Positions 8,062 to 15,222 are shown, numbered from the stretch's first letter. The stretch is 20,910 nucleotides of DNA from JAVBNC01 sp031551765 (GCA_031551765.1 JAVBNC010000121.1:1-20910); one strand, 5' to 3'. Numbers and translations: made by a program. The notes: generated by a model from the sequence alone, not told the origin.

Positions 8062-9027
8062 CTAGAAGAGTTTCATAATGAACGCGGTCGCCAGGAGGTT
8101 CAGAACCCCCAGGGGCAGCAGCCACTTCCAGTTAAGGTTCAGCAGCATGTCGAAACGCACCCGGGGGAAGGTCCAGCGCGCCCACATCATGATCAGCAGC
8201 AGGGTGTAGGTCTTGGCCAGGAACCACCAGAACCCGTCCAGGAAGGGGCCTTTCCAGCCGCCCAGGAACAGGGTGGTGCAAATGGCGCACACCAGCACCA
8301 TGTTGGCGTATTCGGCCAGGAAGAACAGGCCGAAACCCATGCCCGAGTACTCGGTGTGGAAGCCGCCCGTCAGTTCGGATTCGGCTTCCGGCAGGTCGAA
8401 AGGCGCGCGGTTGGTTTCCCCGAAGGCGCTGACGTAATAGATAAGGAAGGCCAGCGGCTGGGTGAACACGTTCCATTGCCAGGGAAAGCCGCCCTGCTTG
8501 TCCACAATGGCGGTCAGGGACAGGGTGCCGTGCTGCATGGCGATAGCCAGAACCGCGAGCAGCAGGGGAATTTCATAGGCCACGGACTGGGCGACGCCCC
8601 GGGCCGCGCCGTACAGGCCGTACTTGTTGTTGGAAGCCCAGCCCGCCAGCAGAATGGCCAGCACGTTCAGCCCGGCGAACGCCAGAATGAGCAGGATGCC
8701 CAGGTCCACGTTCCAGGCGGTGAAAAAAGGGCTGAAGGGAATGGGCAGGAACAGCAGCAGCACCGGGAAAAAGGCCAGAATGGGGGCCATCCAGAACAGG
8801 ATGGGGTCCACGTGGTCCGGTTTCACCAGTTGCTTGCAGATCAGCTTCACCGTGTCCGCGAAAGTCTGGAGTATGCCGTAGGGGCCCACTTCGTAGGGGC
8901 CGGGGCGGCGCTGCACAAAGCCCGCCACCTTTCGCTCCACGTACACGAGCGCGATGCCGTTGGCCGCCACAAAGGCAATGACGGCCACCAGGGCAATGAC
9001 CAGGTGCAGGATGTCGTAAAAATTCAT
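8062..9027 (-). CDS. nuoH: NADH-quinone oxidoreductase subunit H
   Basis: Membrane subunit that, with NuoB and NuoD, forms the quinone chamber; 321 residues, normal length, about eight helices. Both family signatures are present: VERKVAGFVQRRPGPYEVGP with the following LQTFADTVKL, and ETNRAPFDLPEAESELTGGF followed by HTEYSG. ATG start at 9025-9027, 6 bp after the nuoD stop, with TAGGA upstream. Nothing unusual is seen. Confidence 0.96.
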   Translation of the reverse strand: MNFYDILHLVIALVAVIAFVAANGIALVYVERKVAGFVQRRPGPYEVGPYGILQTFADTVKLICKQLVKPDHVDPILFWMAPILAFFPVLLLFLPIPFSPFFTAWNVDLGILLILAFAGLNVLAILLAGWASNNKYGLYGAARGVAQSVAYEIPLLLAVLAIAMQHGTLSLTAIVDKQGGFPWQWNVFTQPLAFLIYYVSAFGETNRAPFDLPEAESELTGGFHTEYSGMGFGLFFLAEYANMVLVCAICTTLFLGGWKGPFLDGFWWFLAKTYTLLLIMMWARWTFPRVRFDMLLNLNWKWLLPLGVLNLLATAFIMKLF

Positions 9028-9033
9028 GCCGTC

Positions 9034-10209
9034 CTACCTGTCTACTTCGGGGATAACCAAGTCGAGACTGCCGAGAATGGCAACCGCGTCAGCCAAAAGG
9101 GTGCCTTTCGCGGCTTCCGCGAACAGGCTGAGGTTGGAGAAGCCCGGCGCGCGCAGCTTGATGCGGTACGGGTTCTTGCCGCCGTCGGAAGCGACCCAGA
9201 CCCCGATTTTGCCGCGCGCCCCTTCCACGGCGAAATACGCTTCGCCTTCGGGGAGCTTGAAATTGAACTTGGGAGCCTTGTCCACGATAACCGGCCCGTC
9301 CGGAATGGAGGCCACGGCCTGCTCCAGGATCTTGAGGCTCTCTTCTATTTCCGCCAGGCGCACGTTGTAGCGGGCCATGCAGCAGCCTTCCGCGAACGTG
9401 GGGATGGAGTAGTCGAACTTGTGGTACACGGAATAGGGCTCCGCCCGGCGGGTGTCGTGGCCCACGCCGGAACCCCGGCTCATGGGGCCGGTGGCGCCGT
9501 AGCGGTTGCACATGTCCCCGTCGATGACGCCGATGCCTTCCAGGCGCTGGCGCAGAATGACGTTGCCCGTGACCAGGTCGTGGTACATGGGCAGGCGCTT
9601 GCGCAGATAGGGGATGTACTCTTTCAGCTTTTCGAAGAAGCGCGGGGGGGCGTCGGCGCAGACCCCGCCCAGGCGGAAATAGCTGTAGGTGAGCCGGGAG
9701 CCGGAGATCATCTGCAAAAGGTCCAGAATGTGCTCGCGGTCGTCAAAGGCGTACAGGATGGGGGTAAAGGCCCCCAGGTCCAAGAGGTACGCGCCCCACC
9801 ACACCTGGTGGGAAGCGATGCGGTTCAGTTCCGTGGCGATGACGCGCAGGTATTCGCCGCGTTCCGGCACCTCTATGCCCGCCAGGCGCTCGGCGGCCCC
9901 GGCGTAGGCCCAGTTCCAGGCCATGGCATGCAGGTAGTCCACCCGGCCCATGTTGGGCATGTACTGCCCGGCAGCCTTAATCTCGCCCATTTTCTCGTGC
10001 ATGCGGTGCAGGTAGCCCAGCACGGGCTCCGCGCGCACGATGTATTCGCCGTCCAGTTCCAGCAGCACGCGCAAAACCCCGTGAGTGGAGGGGTGCTGCG
10101 GGCCCAGGTTCAGGATGATGGTGTTTTCGCGGGCGCCCTTTTCAAAATTGACGGTGTAAAAATCGCCCTGCATCTGCTCGTGCCGCATCTGTTCGTGGAC
10201 GTTATGCAT
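9034..10209 (-). CDS. nuoD: NADH-quinone oxidoreductase subunit D
   Basis: 49-kDa-type subunit lining the quinone-reduction site, about 391 residues. The quinone-site loop GPQHPSTHGV and the tyrosine in GRVDYLHAM, equivalent to the quinone-binding Tyr of other species, are present. It ends SLDLVIPEVDR as the family does. There are no hydrogenase-type CxxC nickel ligands, so this is a true complex I subunit and not a hydrogenase large subunit. Two ATGs are possible, at 10218 and 10209. The second is preferred because AAGGGG then sits about 9 nt upstream and its ATGCATAA overlaps the nuoC stop by 8 bp. The N-terminus has a small repeat of His-Glu-Gln-Met. Confidence 0.94.
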   Translation of the reverse strand: MHNVHEQMRHEQMQGDFYTVNFEKGARENTIILNLGPQHPSTHGVLRVLLELDGEYIVRAEPVLGYLHRMHEKMGEIKAAGQYMPNMGRVDYLHAMAWNWAYAGAAERLAGIEVPERGEYLRVIATELNRIASHQVWWGAYLLDLGAFTPILYAFDDREHILDLLQMISGSRLTYSYFRLGGVCADAPPRFFEKLKEYIPYLRKRLPMYHDLVTGNVILRQRLEGIGVIDGDMCNRYGATGPMSRGSGVGHDTRRAEPYSVYHKFDYSIPTFAEGCCMARYNVRLAEIEESLKILEQAVASIPDGPVIVDKAPKFNFKLPEGEAYFAVEGARGKIGVWVASDGGKNPYRIKLRAPGFSNLSLFAEAAKGTLLADAVAILGSLDLVIPEVDR

Positions 10210-11068
10210 CGGAGGCATCCCCTTTCTTGGCAGCGGCCTTGGCGGGTTTCTTCACAGGGGCCTCGGCCTTTTTGTCCGCCTTGGCGGGCGCTTTTTTCTC
10301 GGGGGCGCTTTTTTCGGCCTCTTTTGGGGCTTCAGTCTTTTCCGGAGTTTCCGGCTGTTCCGTCTTGGTCAGCGGGGCTTCCGGCTTGACCGCCAGGGGC
10401 GCTTCCGCCTTGACGGCCAGGGAGGCTTCGGTTTTTACGGCCACGGGGGCCTCTTTCTTGACCACGGGCGCGCTTTCCGCTTTCACGGCCGGGGGCGCGG
10501 CTTCAGCCGGAGCCTGTGCGGGCGCTTCAGCGGGAGCTTCCGCCGGGGGGGCCTCAACCGCCGGAGCGTCCATCAGGGTAAAGCCCTCGGCCTGGAACAG
10601 CACTTCCCGCTCCGCCACCTTCAAAAGAACATGCAGCGGCGCGCGGGCGGCTTCATCCTTGCGCAGGGGGTTCACCTCGGCCATGTCGTCCGGCAGGAGC
10701 AGGGGCACCAGGTTGGGGTTGCCCGGAAAGTCAAAGCCGTAAAAGTCCGCCGTTTCCCGCTCGTGCCATTCCGCGCCCTGGAAAATGGGGGCGATGGAAG
10801 GGAAAACCGGCGCATCGTGCGGGGCCAGCACGCGCAGAGTCACGCGGCCGGGGCTGGTAAAGTGGTCAAAGTGGTACACGGCCACAAAGCCTTCCGCCGT
10901 GTCCAGGCCGCTGACGTCCTCCAGGTGGTACCCGGCGTCGTACAGGGCCTTGGCCGCTTTGGTCAGCTCGTCCGCCGCCAGAAAGGCGGAATGGGCGGAG
11001 CCGCCCTTGGCGGGGTTCTCTTTGGCCAGATACAGGAGCGTGACGGAGGAAAGAGGAGCGAAACTCAT
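10202..11068 (-). CDS. nuoC: NADH-quinone oxidoreductase subunit C with long Pro/Ala/Lys tail
   Basis: 30-kDa-type subunit of the peripheral arm, 288 residues. The conserved domain fills about residues 1-168 and includes the signature ERETADFYGF at 103-112. Residues 169-288 are a low-complexity tail: first Pro-Ala-Glu repeats (about 169-195), then degenerate VK.EAP.AVK units (about 196-235), then a Lys-rich end. It is separate from NuoD, not fused as in E. coli. The ATG overlaps the nuoB stop (ATGA). The tail is predicted to be disordered and mixed in charge; its role is unknown. Confidence 0.93.
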   Translation of the reverse strand: MSFAPLSSVTLLYLAKENPAKGGSAHSAFLAADELTKAAKALYDAGYHLEDVSGLDTAEGFVAVYHFDHFTSPGRVTLRVLAPHDAPVFPSIAPIFQGAEWHERETADFYGFDFPGNPNLVPLLLPDDMAEVNPLRKDEAARAPLHVLLKVAEREVLFQAEGFTLMDAPAVEAPPAEAPAEAPAQAPAEAAPPAVKAESAPVVKKEAPVAVKTEASLAVKAEAPLAVKPEAPLTKTEQPETPEKTEAPKEAEKSAPEKKAPAKADKKAEAPVKKPAKAAAKKGDASDA

Positions 11069-11682
11069 GCGCCGTCACCTCCGGACTTGGGAGCGCCCTT
11101 TTTCGCGGCGGCCACGGCGGCCACGGAATCGTCCAGCGCGCCGGTGTCCATTTCCTTGGGCACGGGCCAGTAGCGCTTGCCGCCGATCTTTTTCTGCAGT
11201 TCGAACAGGCCTTCCAGCAGGGCTTCCGGCCTGGGGGGACAGCCGGGCACATACACGTCCACGGGGATCAGCGTGTCCACGCCCAGGGCTATGCCGTACT
11301 GGTCCTTGAAGGCGAAGGGCCCGCCGGAAATGGCGCAGTTGCCCATGGCTATCACGTAGCGCGGGGCGGGCATCTGCTCGTACAGGCGCACCACGGCCGG
11401 GGCCAGCTTGCGGCTGACCGTGCCGGCCACGATCATCAGGTCCGCCTGGCGGGGGGAAGGCCGGAACACTTCCGCGCCGAAGCGGGAAATGTCGAAACGC
11501 GCCATGCCCGTGGCCATCATTTCAATGGCGCAGCAGGCCAGGCCGAAGGTCATGGGCCACAGCGACATGGCCCGGCACATATCCAGAATTTTATCCACCG
11601 GCCCCAACGGAATAATGGGCCGCTCAACGCGGCCCGTGGTGGGGGCTAAAGGCGGAATCACAGGTCTATCTTGCGCTGCCAT
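11065..11682 (-). CDS. nuoB: NADH-quinone oxidoreductase subunit B (cluster N2)
   Basis: PSST-type subunit holding the terminal [4Fe-4S] cluster N2, 205 residues. All four ligands are visible: the tandem C50-C51 in GLACCAIEMM, C116 in AMGNCAISGG, and C148 in VPGCPPRPEALL. The Arg-rich N-terminus and an Ala-Lys-Gly-rich C-terminal tail of about 25 residues flank the core. The ATG at 11680-11682 lies inside nuoA, overlapping it by 25 bp; the 3' end overlaps nuoC by 4 bp. Confidence 0.96.
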   Translation of the reverse strand: MAAQDRPVIPPLAPTTGRVERPIIPLGPVDKILDMCRAMSLWPMTFGLACCAIEMMATGMARFDISRFGAEVFRPSPRQADLMIVAGTVSRKLAPAVVRLYEQMPAPRYVIAMGNCAISGGPFAFKDQYGIALGVDTLIPVDVYVPGCPPRPEALLEGLFELQKKIGGKRYWPVPKEMDTGALDDSVAAVAAAKKGAPKSGGDGA

Positions 11683-12038
11683 GTGAAGACTCCCTTGGCA
11701 CGGAAATAAATCAGGGCGAGAAGCAGAAAGAACAGGAACACGACGAGCTTGCCGAAAGCGGCCCAGCCTTCCGTCAGGTGGTAGTAGACCGAGACCGGGA
11801 AGAGGTAGAGCACGTCCACGTCAAAGGCGATGAACAGCAGCGCGTACATGTAGAAGCTGATGCCGTAGTGGGTCCAGGCGGAACCGTACGGCCGCATGCC
11901 GCATTCGTAGGGCATGCCCATGTCGCCGTCCTTGGCCCGGGGCGCGATAAGCGCGGCCAGAATGAGCGGACCCACGGCAAAGAGCGTGCCGCCGAGAAGG
12001 AACAAAATGATAGCCAGATGCAGAACATCAAAGACCAT
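11658..12038 (-). CDS. nuoA: NADH-quinone oxidoreductase subunit A
   Basis: Three-helix membrane subunit of complex I, 126 residues. The loop with YECGMRPYGSA includes the Cys that marks the active/deactive loop in mitochondrial ND3, and the second helix has FIAFDVDVLYLFP. In E. coli the matching acidic pair is Asp and Glu (FDVEALYLF); here the second is Asp. The ATG at 12036-12038 was chosen: a further in-frame ATG at 12068 has no ribosome site and falls close to the predicted transcript start. A GGGG in the CCCCGCGGGG palindrome (12046-12055) serves as a weak ribosome site. First gene of the operon. Confidence 0.94.
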   Translation of the reverse strand: MVFDVLHLAIILFLLGGTLFAVGPLILAALIAPRAKDGDMGMPYECGMRPYGSAWTHYGISFYMYALLFIAFDVDVLYLFPVSVYYHLTEGWAAFGKLVVFLFFLLLALIYFRAKGVFTWQRKIDL

Positions 12039-12095
12039 GGCAAAACCCCGCGGGGATGGGTGGTGCATGAAAAAACGGCCAAAAGCAAGACCGCC

Positions 12096-12123
12096 ATTCT
12101 AGCCGAATCGGCCTTTTTGTCAA
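12096..12123 (-). promoter_or_regulatory. Sigma70-type promoter of the nuo operon
   Basis: On the minus strand TTGACA (12118-12123) and TAGAAT (12096-12101) are separated by 16 bp, close to the consensus. Transcription should start near 12089, leaving a leader of about 50 nt before nuoA. The spacer contains the 11-bp dyad GCCGA-A-TCGGC (12102-12112), directly against the -10 box, a possible operator. Confidence 0.75.
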
Positions 12124-12191
12124 ATGCTGACGCCGAGTTTGTGCATTTTTACGCCCCGGAAAGCGGACCGGAACGCTGCGGAAAAAGACGG

Positions 12192-12214
12192 AAAAAGCCG
12201 CTGAAAGCGGCTTT
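12192..12214 (-). terminator. Intrinsic terminator of infA
   Basis: A perfect 9-bp stem AAAGCCGCT/AGCGGCTTT (12194-12202 and 12206-12214) with a 3-nt loop is followed on the minus strand by TTTTT, a C/G interruption and another TTTTT. It lies about 40 bp after the infA stop and upstream of the nuo promoter, so it separates the two units. Confidence 0.8.
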
Positions 12215-12255
12215 GGAAGCGTCTTGCGGAAACCGGGGGCGAAAACGGGATCAGC

Positions 12256-12474
12256 TTATTTCATTCTGTAGGTGATGCGGCCCCGGGTGAGGTCATAAGG
12301 GGAGAGTTCCACCTTGACCTTGTCCCCGGGCAGAATGCGGATATAAAATTTGCGCATTTTACCGGAAATGTGGGCCAGCACTTCGTGCCCGTTTTCCAGT
12401 TCCACGCGGAACATGGCGTTGGGCAGGGCTTCCTGCACGGTTCCGTCAACTTCTATGGCGCCTTCTTTGGCCAT
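12256..12474 (-). CDS. infA: Translation initiation factor IF-1
   Basis: 72-residue OB-fold protein that binds the ribosomal A site during initiation with IF-2 and IF-3. The sequence begins MAKEGAIEVDGTV and contains the expected ALPNAMFRVELENG, HISGKMRK and DLTRGRITYR motifs, full length and intact. The start was fixed by the strong AGGAGG about 8 nt before the ATG at 12472-12474; the open frame upstream lacks support. It is 91 bp downstream of lgt and ends in its own terminator, so it may be co-transcribed with lgt or have its own promoter. Confidence 0.97.
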   Translation of the reverse strand: MAKEGAIEVDGTVQEALPNAMFRVELENGHEVLAHISGKMRKFYIRILPGDKVKVELSPYDLTRGRITYRMK

Positions 12475-12490
12475 TATGCCCTCCTGCTGT

Positions 12491-12543
12491 GCCAATATTG
12501 GCGACAAGGAGTTGGGAATCCCACACTTTTTTCCCGCTGTCAA
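12491..12543 (-). promoter_or_regulatory. Possible infA promoter/operator region
   Basis: On the minus strand a TTGACA lies at 12538-12543, but no good -10 box is found at the right distance (GATTCC at best). Two dyads follow: TGGGA-T-TCCCA, and the perfect 12-bp palindrome GCCAATATTGGC (12491-12502) just before the infA ribosome site. The dyads are clear; promoter activity is uncertain. Confidence 0.3.
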
Positions 12544-12565
12544 CCCGAACGGCGGCAGGGGGACA

Positions 12566-13336
12566 TCATTTTCTGTACGCCAGCGCCAGCAGCACCACCC
12601 CGAAAGCGATCATGGGCAGGCAGAGGATCTGGCCCATGGACAGGAAATCCAGGGCCACAAAGCCGAGATGCGCGTCCGGCTCGCGGAAAAATTCCACAAT
12701 AAAGCGGAACAGGCCGTAGCCCACAAGGAACACCCCGCTTACGGCGCAGCGCGGCCGGGGCTTGGCGGAAAAGGCCCAGAGCAGGCAAAAAAAGACGATG
12801 CCTTCCAAAAAGGCCTCGTACAACTGCGAAGGGTGGCGGGGCAGCGGCCCGGCGCCGGGACAGACCATGCCCCAGGGTTCCGTGGTCACGCGGCCCCACA
12901 GCTCGCCGTTGATGAAGTTGCCCATGCGCCCGAAAAACAGGCCCGGCGGGACCAGGGGGGCCATAAAGTCCATGACCTGGAACAGGGTCTTGCCCCGGCG
13001 GCGCGCGCAGATCCACATGCCGAAAATGACGCCCAGCATGCCGCCGTGAAAGGACATGCCCCCGTGGTTGACCATGAACAGTTCCAGGGGGTTCTTAAGG
13101 TAATAGGCCAGGTCGTAAAAAAGGATGTAGCCCAGCCGCCCGCCCAGCACCACGCCGAAAATGCCCCAGGTGAGCAGGTCGTCGAATTCCTGAGGGGTGA
13201 AGGCGCCGTTCCTTTTGGCCCGGTGGCGGCCCAGCAGCCAGGCGGCGGCGAAACTGAACAGGTACATGACGCCGTACCAGCGCACGGCCAGGGGGCCTAT
13301 GGAAAAAGCGATGGGGTCGATGCGGGGGAAGATCAT
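12566..13336 (-). CDS. lgt: Prolipoprotein diacylglyceryl transferase
   Basis: Inner-membrane enzyme that moves diacylglycerol from phosphatidylglycerol to the lipobox cysteine of prolipoproteins, the first step of lipoprotein maturation. 256 residues with about seven helices. The Lgt signature GRMGNFINGELWG is at 136-148, preceded by SFHGGMLG (95-102) and followed by HPSQLYEAFLEG and RFIVEFFREPDAH. The ATG at 13334-13336 is preferred; a GTG two codons earlier (13342) is the alternative. Neither has a clear ribosome site, and a promoter-like sequence lies immediately upstream. Confidence 0.95.
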   Translation of the reverse strand: MIFPRIDPIAFSIGPLAVRWYGVMYLFSFAAAWLLGRHRAKRNGAFTPQEFDDLLTWGIFGVVLGGRLGYILFYDLAYYLKNPLELFMVNHGGMSFHGGMLGVIFGMWICARRRGKTLFQVMDFMAPLVPPGLFFGRMGNFINGELWGRVTTEPWGMVCPGAGPLPRHPSQLYEAFLEGIVFFCLLWAFSAKPRPRCAVSGVFLVGYGLFRFIVEFFREPDAHLGFVALDFLSMGQILCLPMIAFGVVLLALAYRK

Positions 13337-13344
13337 GGGCACGA

Positions 13345-13373
13345 TTCATAGCCTGAGGCGCAGGACTATGCAA
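13345..13373 (-). promoter_or_regulatory. Candidate lgt promoter, nearly leaderless
   Basis: On the minus strand TTGCAT (13368-13373), a 17-bp spacer and TATGAA (13345-13350) resemble a moderate sigma70 promoter. The start point would fall about 7 nt later, at the lgt start codon itself. It lies just past the porin terminator, where a new promoter would be needed. Confidence 0.35.
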
Positions 13374-13378
13374 TCACG

Positions 13379-13410
13379 AAAAAAAACCGGGAGCGCGAGG
13401 CTCCCGGTTT
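13379..13410 (-). terminator. Intrinsic terminator of porin gene
   Basis: An 11-bp perfect stem AAACCGGGAGC/GCTCCCGGTTT (13384-13394 and 13400-13410) with a 5-nt loop is followed on the minus strand by eight T. It starts about 25 bp past the porin stop codon and separates the porin from lgt. Confidence 0.9.
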
Positions 13411-13434
13411 AAAGGCATACAATGAACTATAGTC

Positions 13435-14883
13435 TTAGAAATGGTACTTGAACAGCACTTGGGCCTTCCAGGCGGGGCTGGTGTCGTGGCCGTCGCCCCA
13501 GGTGGCCTCGTTGCGGTTCAGGTAGATGTAGCCCGTCTCCAGGTACACGTCGAGGTTGGTGTACAGTTCGTACTTGCTGAAAAAGTCCACTTCCACGGCG
13601 TAGTCTTTTTTGGTCAGGTAAACGTAGTCGTTCATGTCGCCGGAGCGGATCTCGCCGCCGGTGCGCTTGACGTTGTCTTCATGGTTGGTGCCGCGGATGT
13701 AGGCGACGCGCACGGTGTGGCTCAGCTTTTCCACAAAGCTCATTTCAGCCAGCTGCAGGCCCACGCCCCAGGTGCCCACGCCGGTGGCGCTGATCACGGA
13801 GTCGGTCAGGCAGCCGTTGGAACCGGGAAAGCCCAGCGCCGTGGGCGCGAACCCGGCGTTGTCCACGCCGACGATGGGCATGCGGCCCATTTTGCCGTCT
13901 TTCCAGGCGTTCTTGCCGTCGCCGGAAGCGTACCAGCCCAGAAGGCCGGGGGTACCGATGGCGGAATCGGTCTTGTATTCCAGCAGGCCGGCAAGCAGCC
14001 AGCCGCGATATTCGTTGGATTCCAGGTCCGGGAAAGTGCGGTTCTGGCCGCGGCCGGTCAGCTGGCCGTAAACGCCGTCCATTTTAAGGGAAATGGGGTC
14101 CAGCAGGGACATTTCAAAGGCGGCGCCCCCCCACCAGGCGTTGGAGCTGCGGTTGAAGTTGCCCAGGGCGTCACCGTCGTCCAGGCCGTAGCGATACTGC
14201 CAGTAACCGGAATCGCCGCCGATGCGGGCGTACATGGCGTAGGGGGTAATGGCGAAGCCTTCCGGCGTGAGCGGCAGGGTCAGGGCGAACATGTCGGTTT
14301 CGTCGACGCGGCGCTTGCCGGCGGGGTCGCCGGCGGTGTCGCCGTCGAAAGGACGGGCCCAGAACCCGGTAATGCCCACGGTGTCGGTAATCTGGTAGTT
14401 GCCCACCACGGCGAACACCTGGGTGTCCAGAATGGGGTTGCCGAACGCGGCATAGGGCAGCGCCATGGGCTGCAGGCCCATCTGCAGGGTAAGGCCGGTG
14501 TTGGGCACGGCCCAGTTGATGTAGGCGTAGCGGGTTTCAATGTTCACGCCGTCGCCGTCCAGCTGGCCGCCGGAGCTGCGGCCCATGGTGCCGTTGCCGC
14601 TGTTGCTGCCCCAGCGCACGGTGCCGATTTCAAAACCCAGCACGCCCTTGAGGGATTCGGAAGCGATAAACTCAAGCTGGGTGCGGATACGGGTATAGAA
14701 ATTGAAGGGGTCGTCCGGGTTGCCGCCGTGTTTCTTGGTGTAGAACGCGTCGTTCCCGGTGTTTTTGGCGTAGCCGCCGCCAAAGTCCCAGTCGCCGGAT
14801 GCCTTGAATTCCATTGCCTGGGGCGCGCCGAAAGAGCCCAGCACAAGCAGGGCCGCCGTCAGCAGCGTTGCAAAACGTTTCAT
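13435..14883 (-). CDS. Outer membrane porin, Desulfovibrio homotrimeric type
   Basis: Secreted outer-membrane beta-barrel of 482 residues that probably allows diffusion of small solutes. The first 23 residues (MKRFATLLTAALLVLG...) form a signal peptide with likely cleavage after APQA. The mature part is rich in alternating Tyr, Trp and Gly strands and ends LFKYHF, the terminal Phe being the usual signal for barrel insertion. The N-terminal MEFKASGDWDFGGGYAKN is like the Desulfovibrio 'outer membrane homotrimeric porin' family as I remember it. ATG at 14881-14883 with AAGGAAGG upstream; the longer in-frame reading would precede the signal peptide with cytoplasmic-looking sequence. It is a single-gene unit with its own terminator. 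Confidence 0.88.
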   Translation of the reverse strand: MKRFATLLTAALLVLGSFGAPQAMEFKASGDWDFGGGYAKNTGNDAFYTKKHGGNPDDPFNFYTRIRTQLEFIASESLKGVLGFEIGTVRWGSNSGNGTMGRSSGGQLDGDGVNIETRYAYINWAVPNTGLTLQMGLQPMALPYAAFGNPILDTQVFAVVGNYQITDTVGITGFWARPFDGDTAGDPAGKRRVDETDMFALTLPLTPEGFAITPYAMYARIGGDSGYWQYRYGLDDGDALGNFNRSSNAWWGGAAFEMSLLDPISLKMDGVYGQLTGRGQNRTFPDLESNEYRGWLLAGLLEYKTDSAIGTPGLLGWYASGDGKNAWKDGKMGRMPIVGVDNAGFAPTALGFPGSNGCLTDSVISATGVGTWGVGLQLAEMSFVEKLSHTVRVAYIRGTNHEDNVKRTGGEIRSGDMNDYVYLTKKDYAVEVDFFSKYELYTNLDVYLETGYIYLNRNEATWGDGHDTSPAWKAQVLFKYHF

Positions 14884-14954
14884 GGTTTTTCCTTCCTTCT
14901 TGCAAGAGGTGCATAAAAGAGCGCAGGCCCGCATTTGTGGCTTGTGCAGCCGTT

Positions 14955-14983
14955 CCTGTAGCGTACTTGATAAAGATTTTCAA
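14955..14983 (-). promoter_or_regulatory. Candidate porin promoter with overlapping dyad
   Basis: On the minus strand TTGAAA (14978-14983), 17 bp, and TACAGG (14955-14960) make a moderate promoter, leaving a leader of roughly 65 nt. The -35 side lies inside an imperfect 17-bp dyad at 14967-14983 (seven of eight pairs match). Read on the plus strand, it also matches about 13 of 19 positions of the Fur-box consensus. Binding is unproven. Confidence 0.3.
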
Positions 14984-15067
14984 TAGAGAAGATGAGATTT
15001 CTTTTCGGCCGGGGTTCTCGCCTCTTCCGCCGGATTCCGCTATACTCGGCGGCGTGTGATTTTCCTT

Positions 15068-15194
15068 TAGAGCAGTTTCGCTTTGAGATTGTCGCTTAAC
15101 GGCGGGCAAAGCCCGCCTACGCCAATTTCGCGACAAGGATTTGACGACAAATCCTTGCAGAGCAAATGAACATTTTCAATGTTAATCTGCTCTA
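15068..15194. repeat. Palindromic 127-bp element, MITE- or REP-like
   Basis: A compact intergenic element bounded by perfect 8-bp inverted ends, TAGAGCAG (15068-15075) and CTGCTCTA (15187-15194). Inside are TTGTCGC/GCGACAA (15089-15095 and 15130-15136) enclosing the hairpin GGCGGGC-AAA-GCCCGCC (15101-15117). Next comes CAAGGATTTG-ACGA-CAAATCCTTG (15134-15157), then AACATT-TTC-AATGTT (15169-15183). Such a chain of hairpins with matching ends and no coding capacity is typical of miniature inverted-repeat elements or bacterial interspersed palindromes. No second copy is in the window, so repeat status is inferred. It lies 28 bp before the uvrC start. Confidence 0.6.
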
Positions 15195-15222
15195 GCCCCG
15201 CGCGCCACAGGACGGAAGCTTC

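Noticed and set aside
7504..10389. 961-codon open frame on the plus strand across nuoI-nuoC
   Set aside because: It is antisense to four clear complex I genes, with low-complexity His/Gln/Gly-rich sequence and no motifs; an artefact of high GC at third positions.
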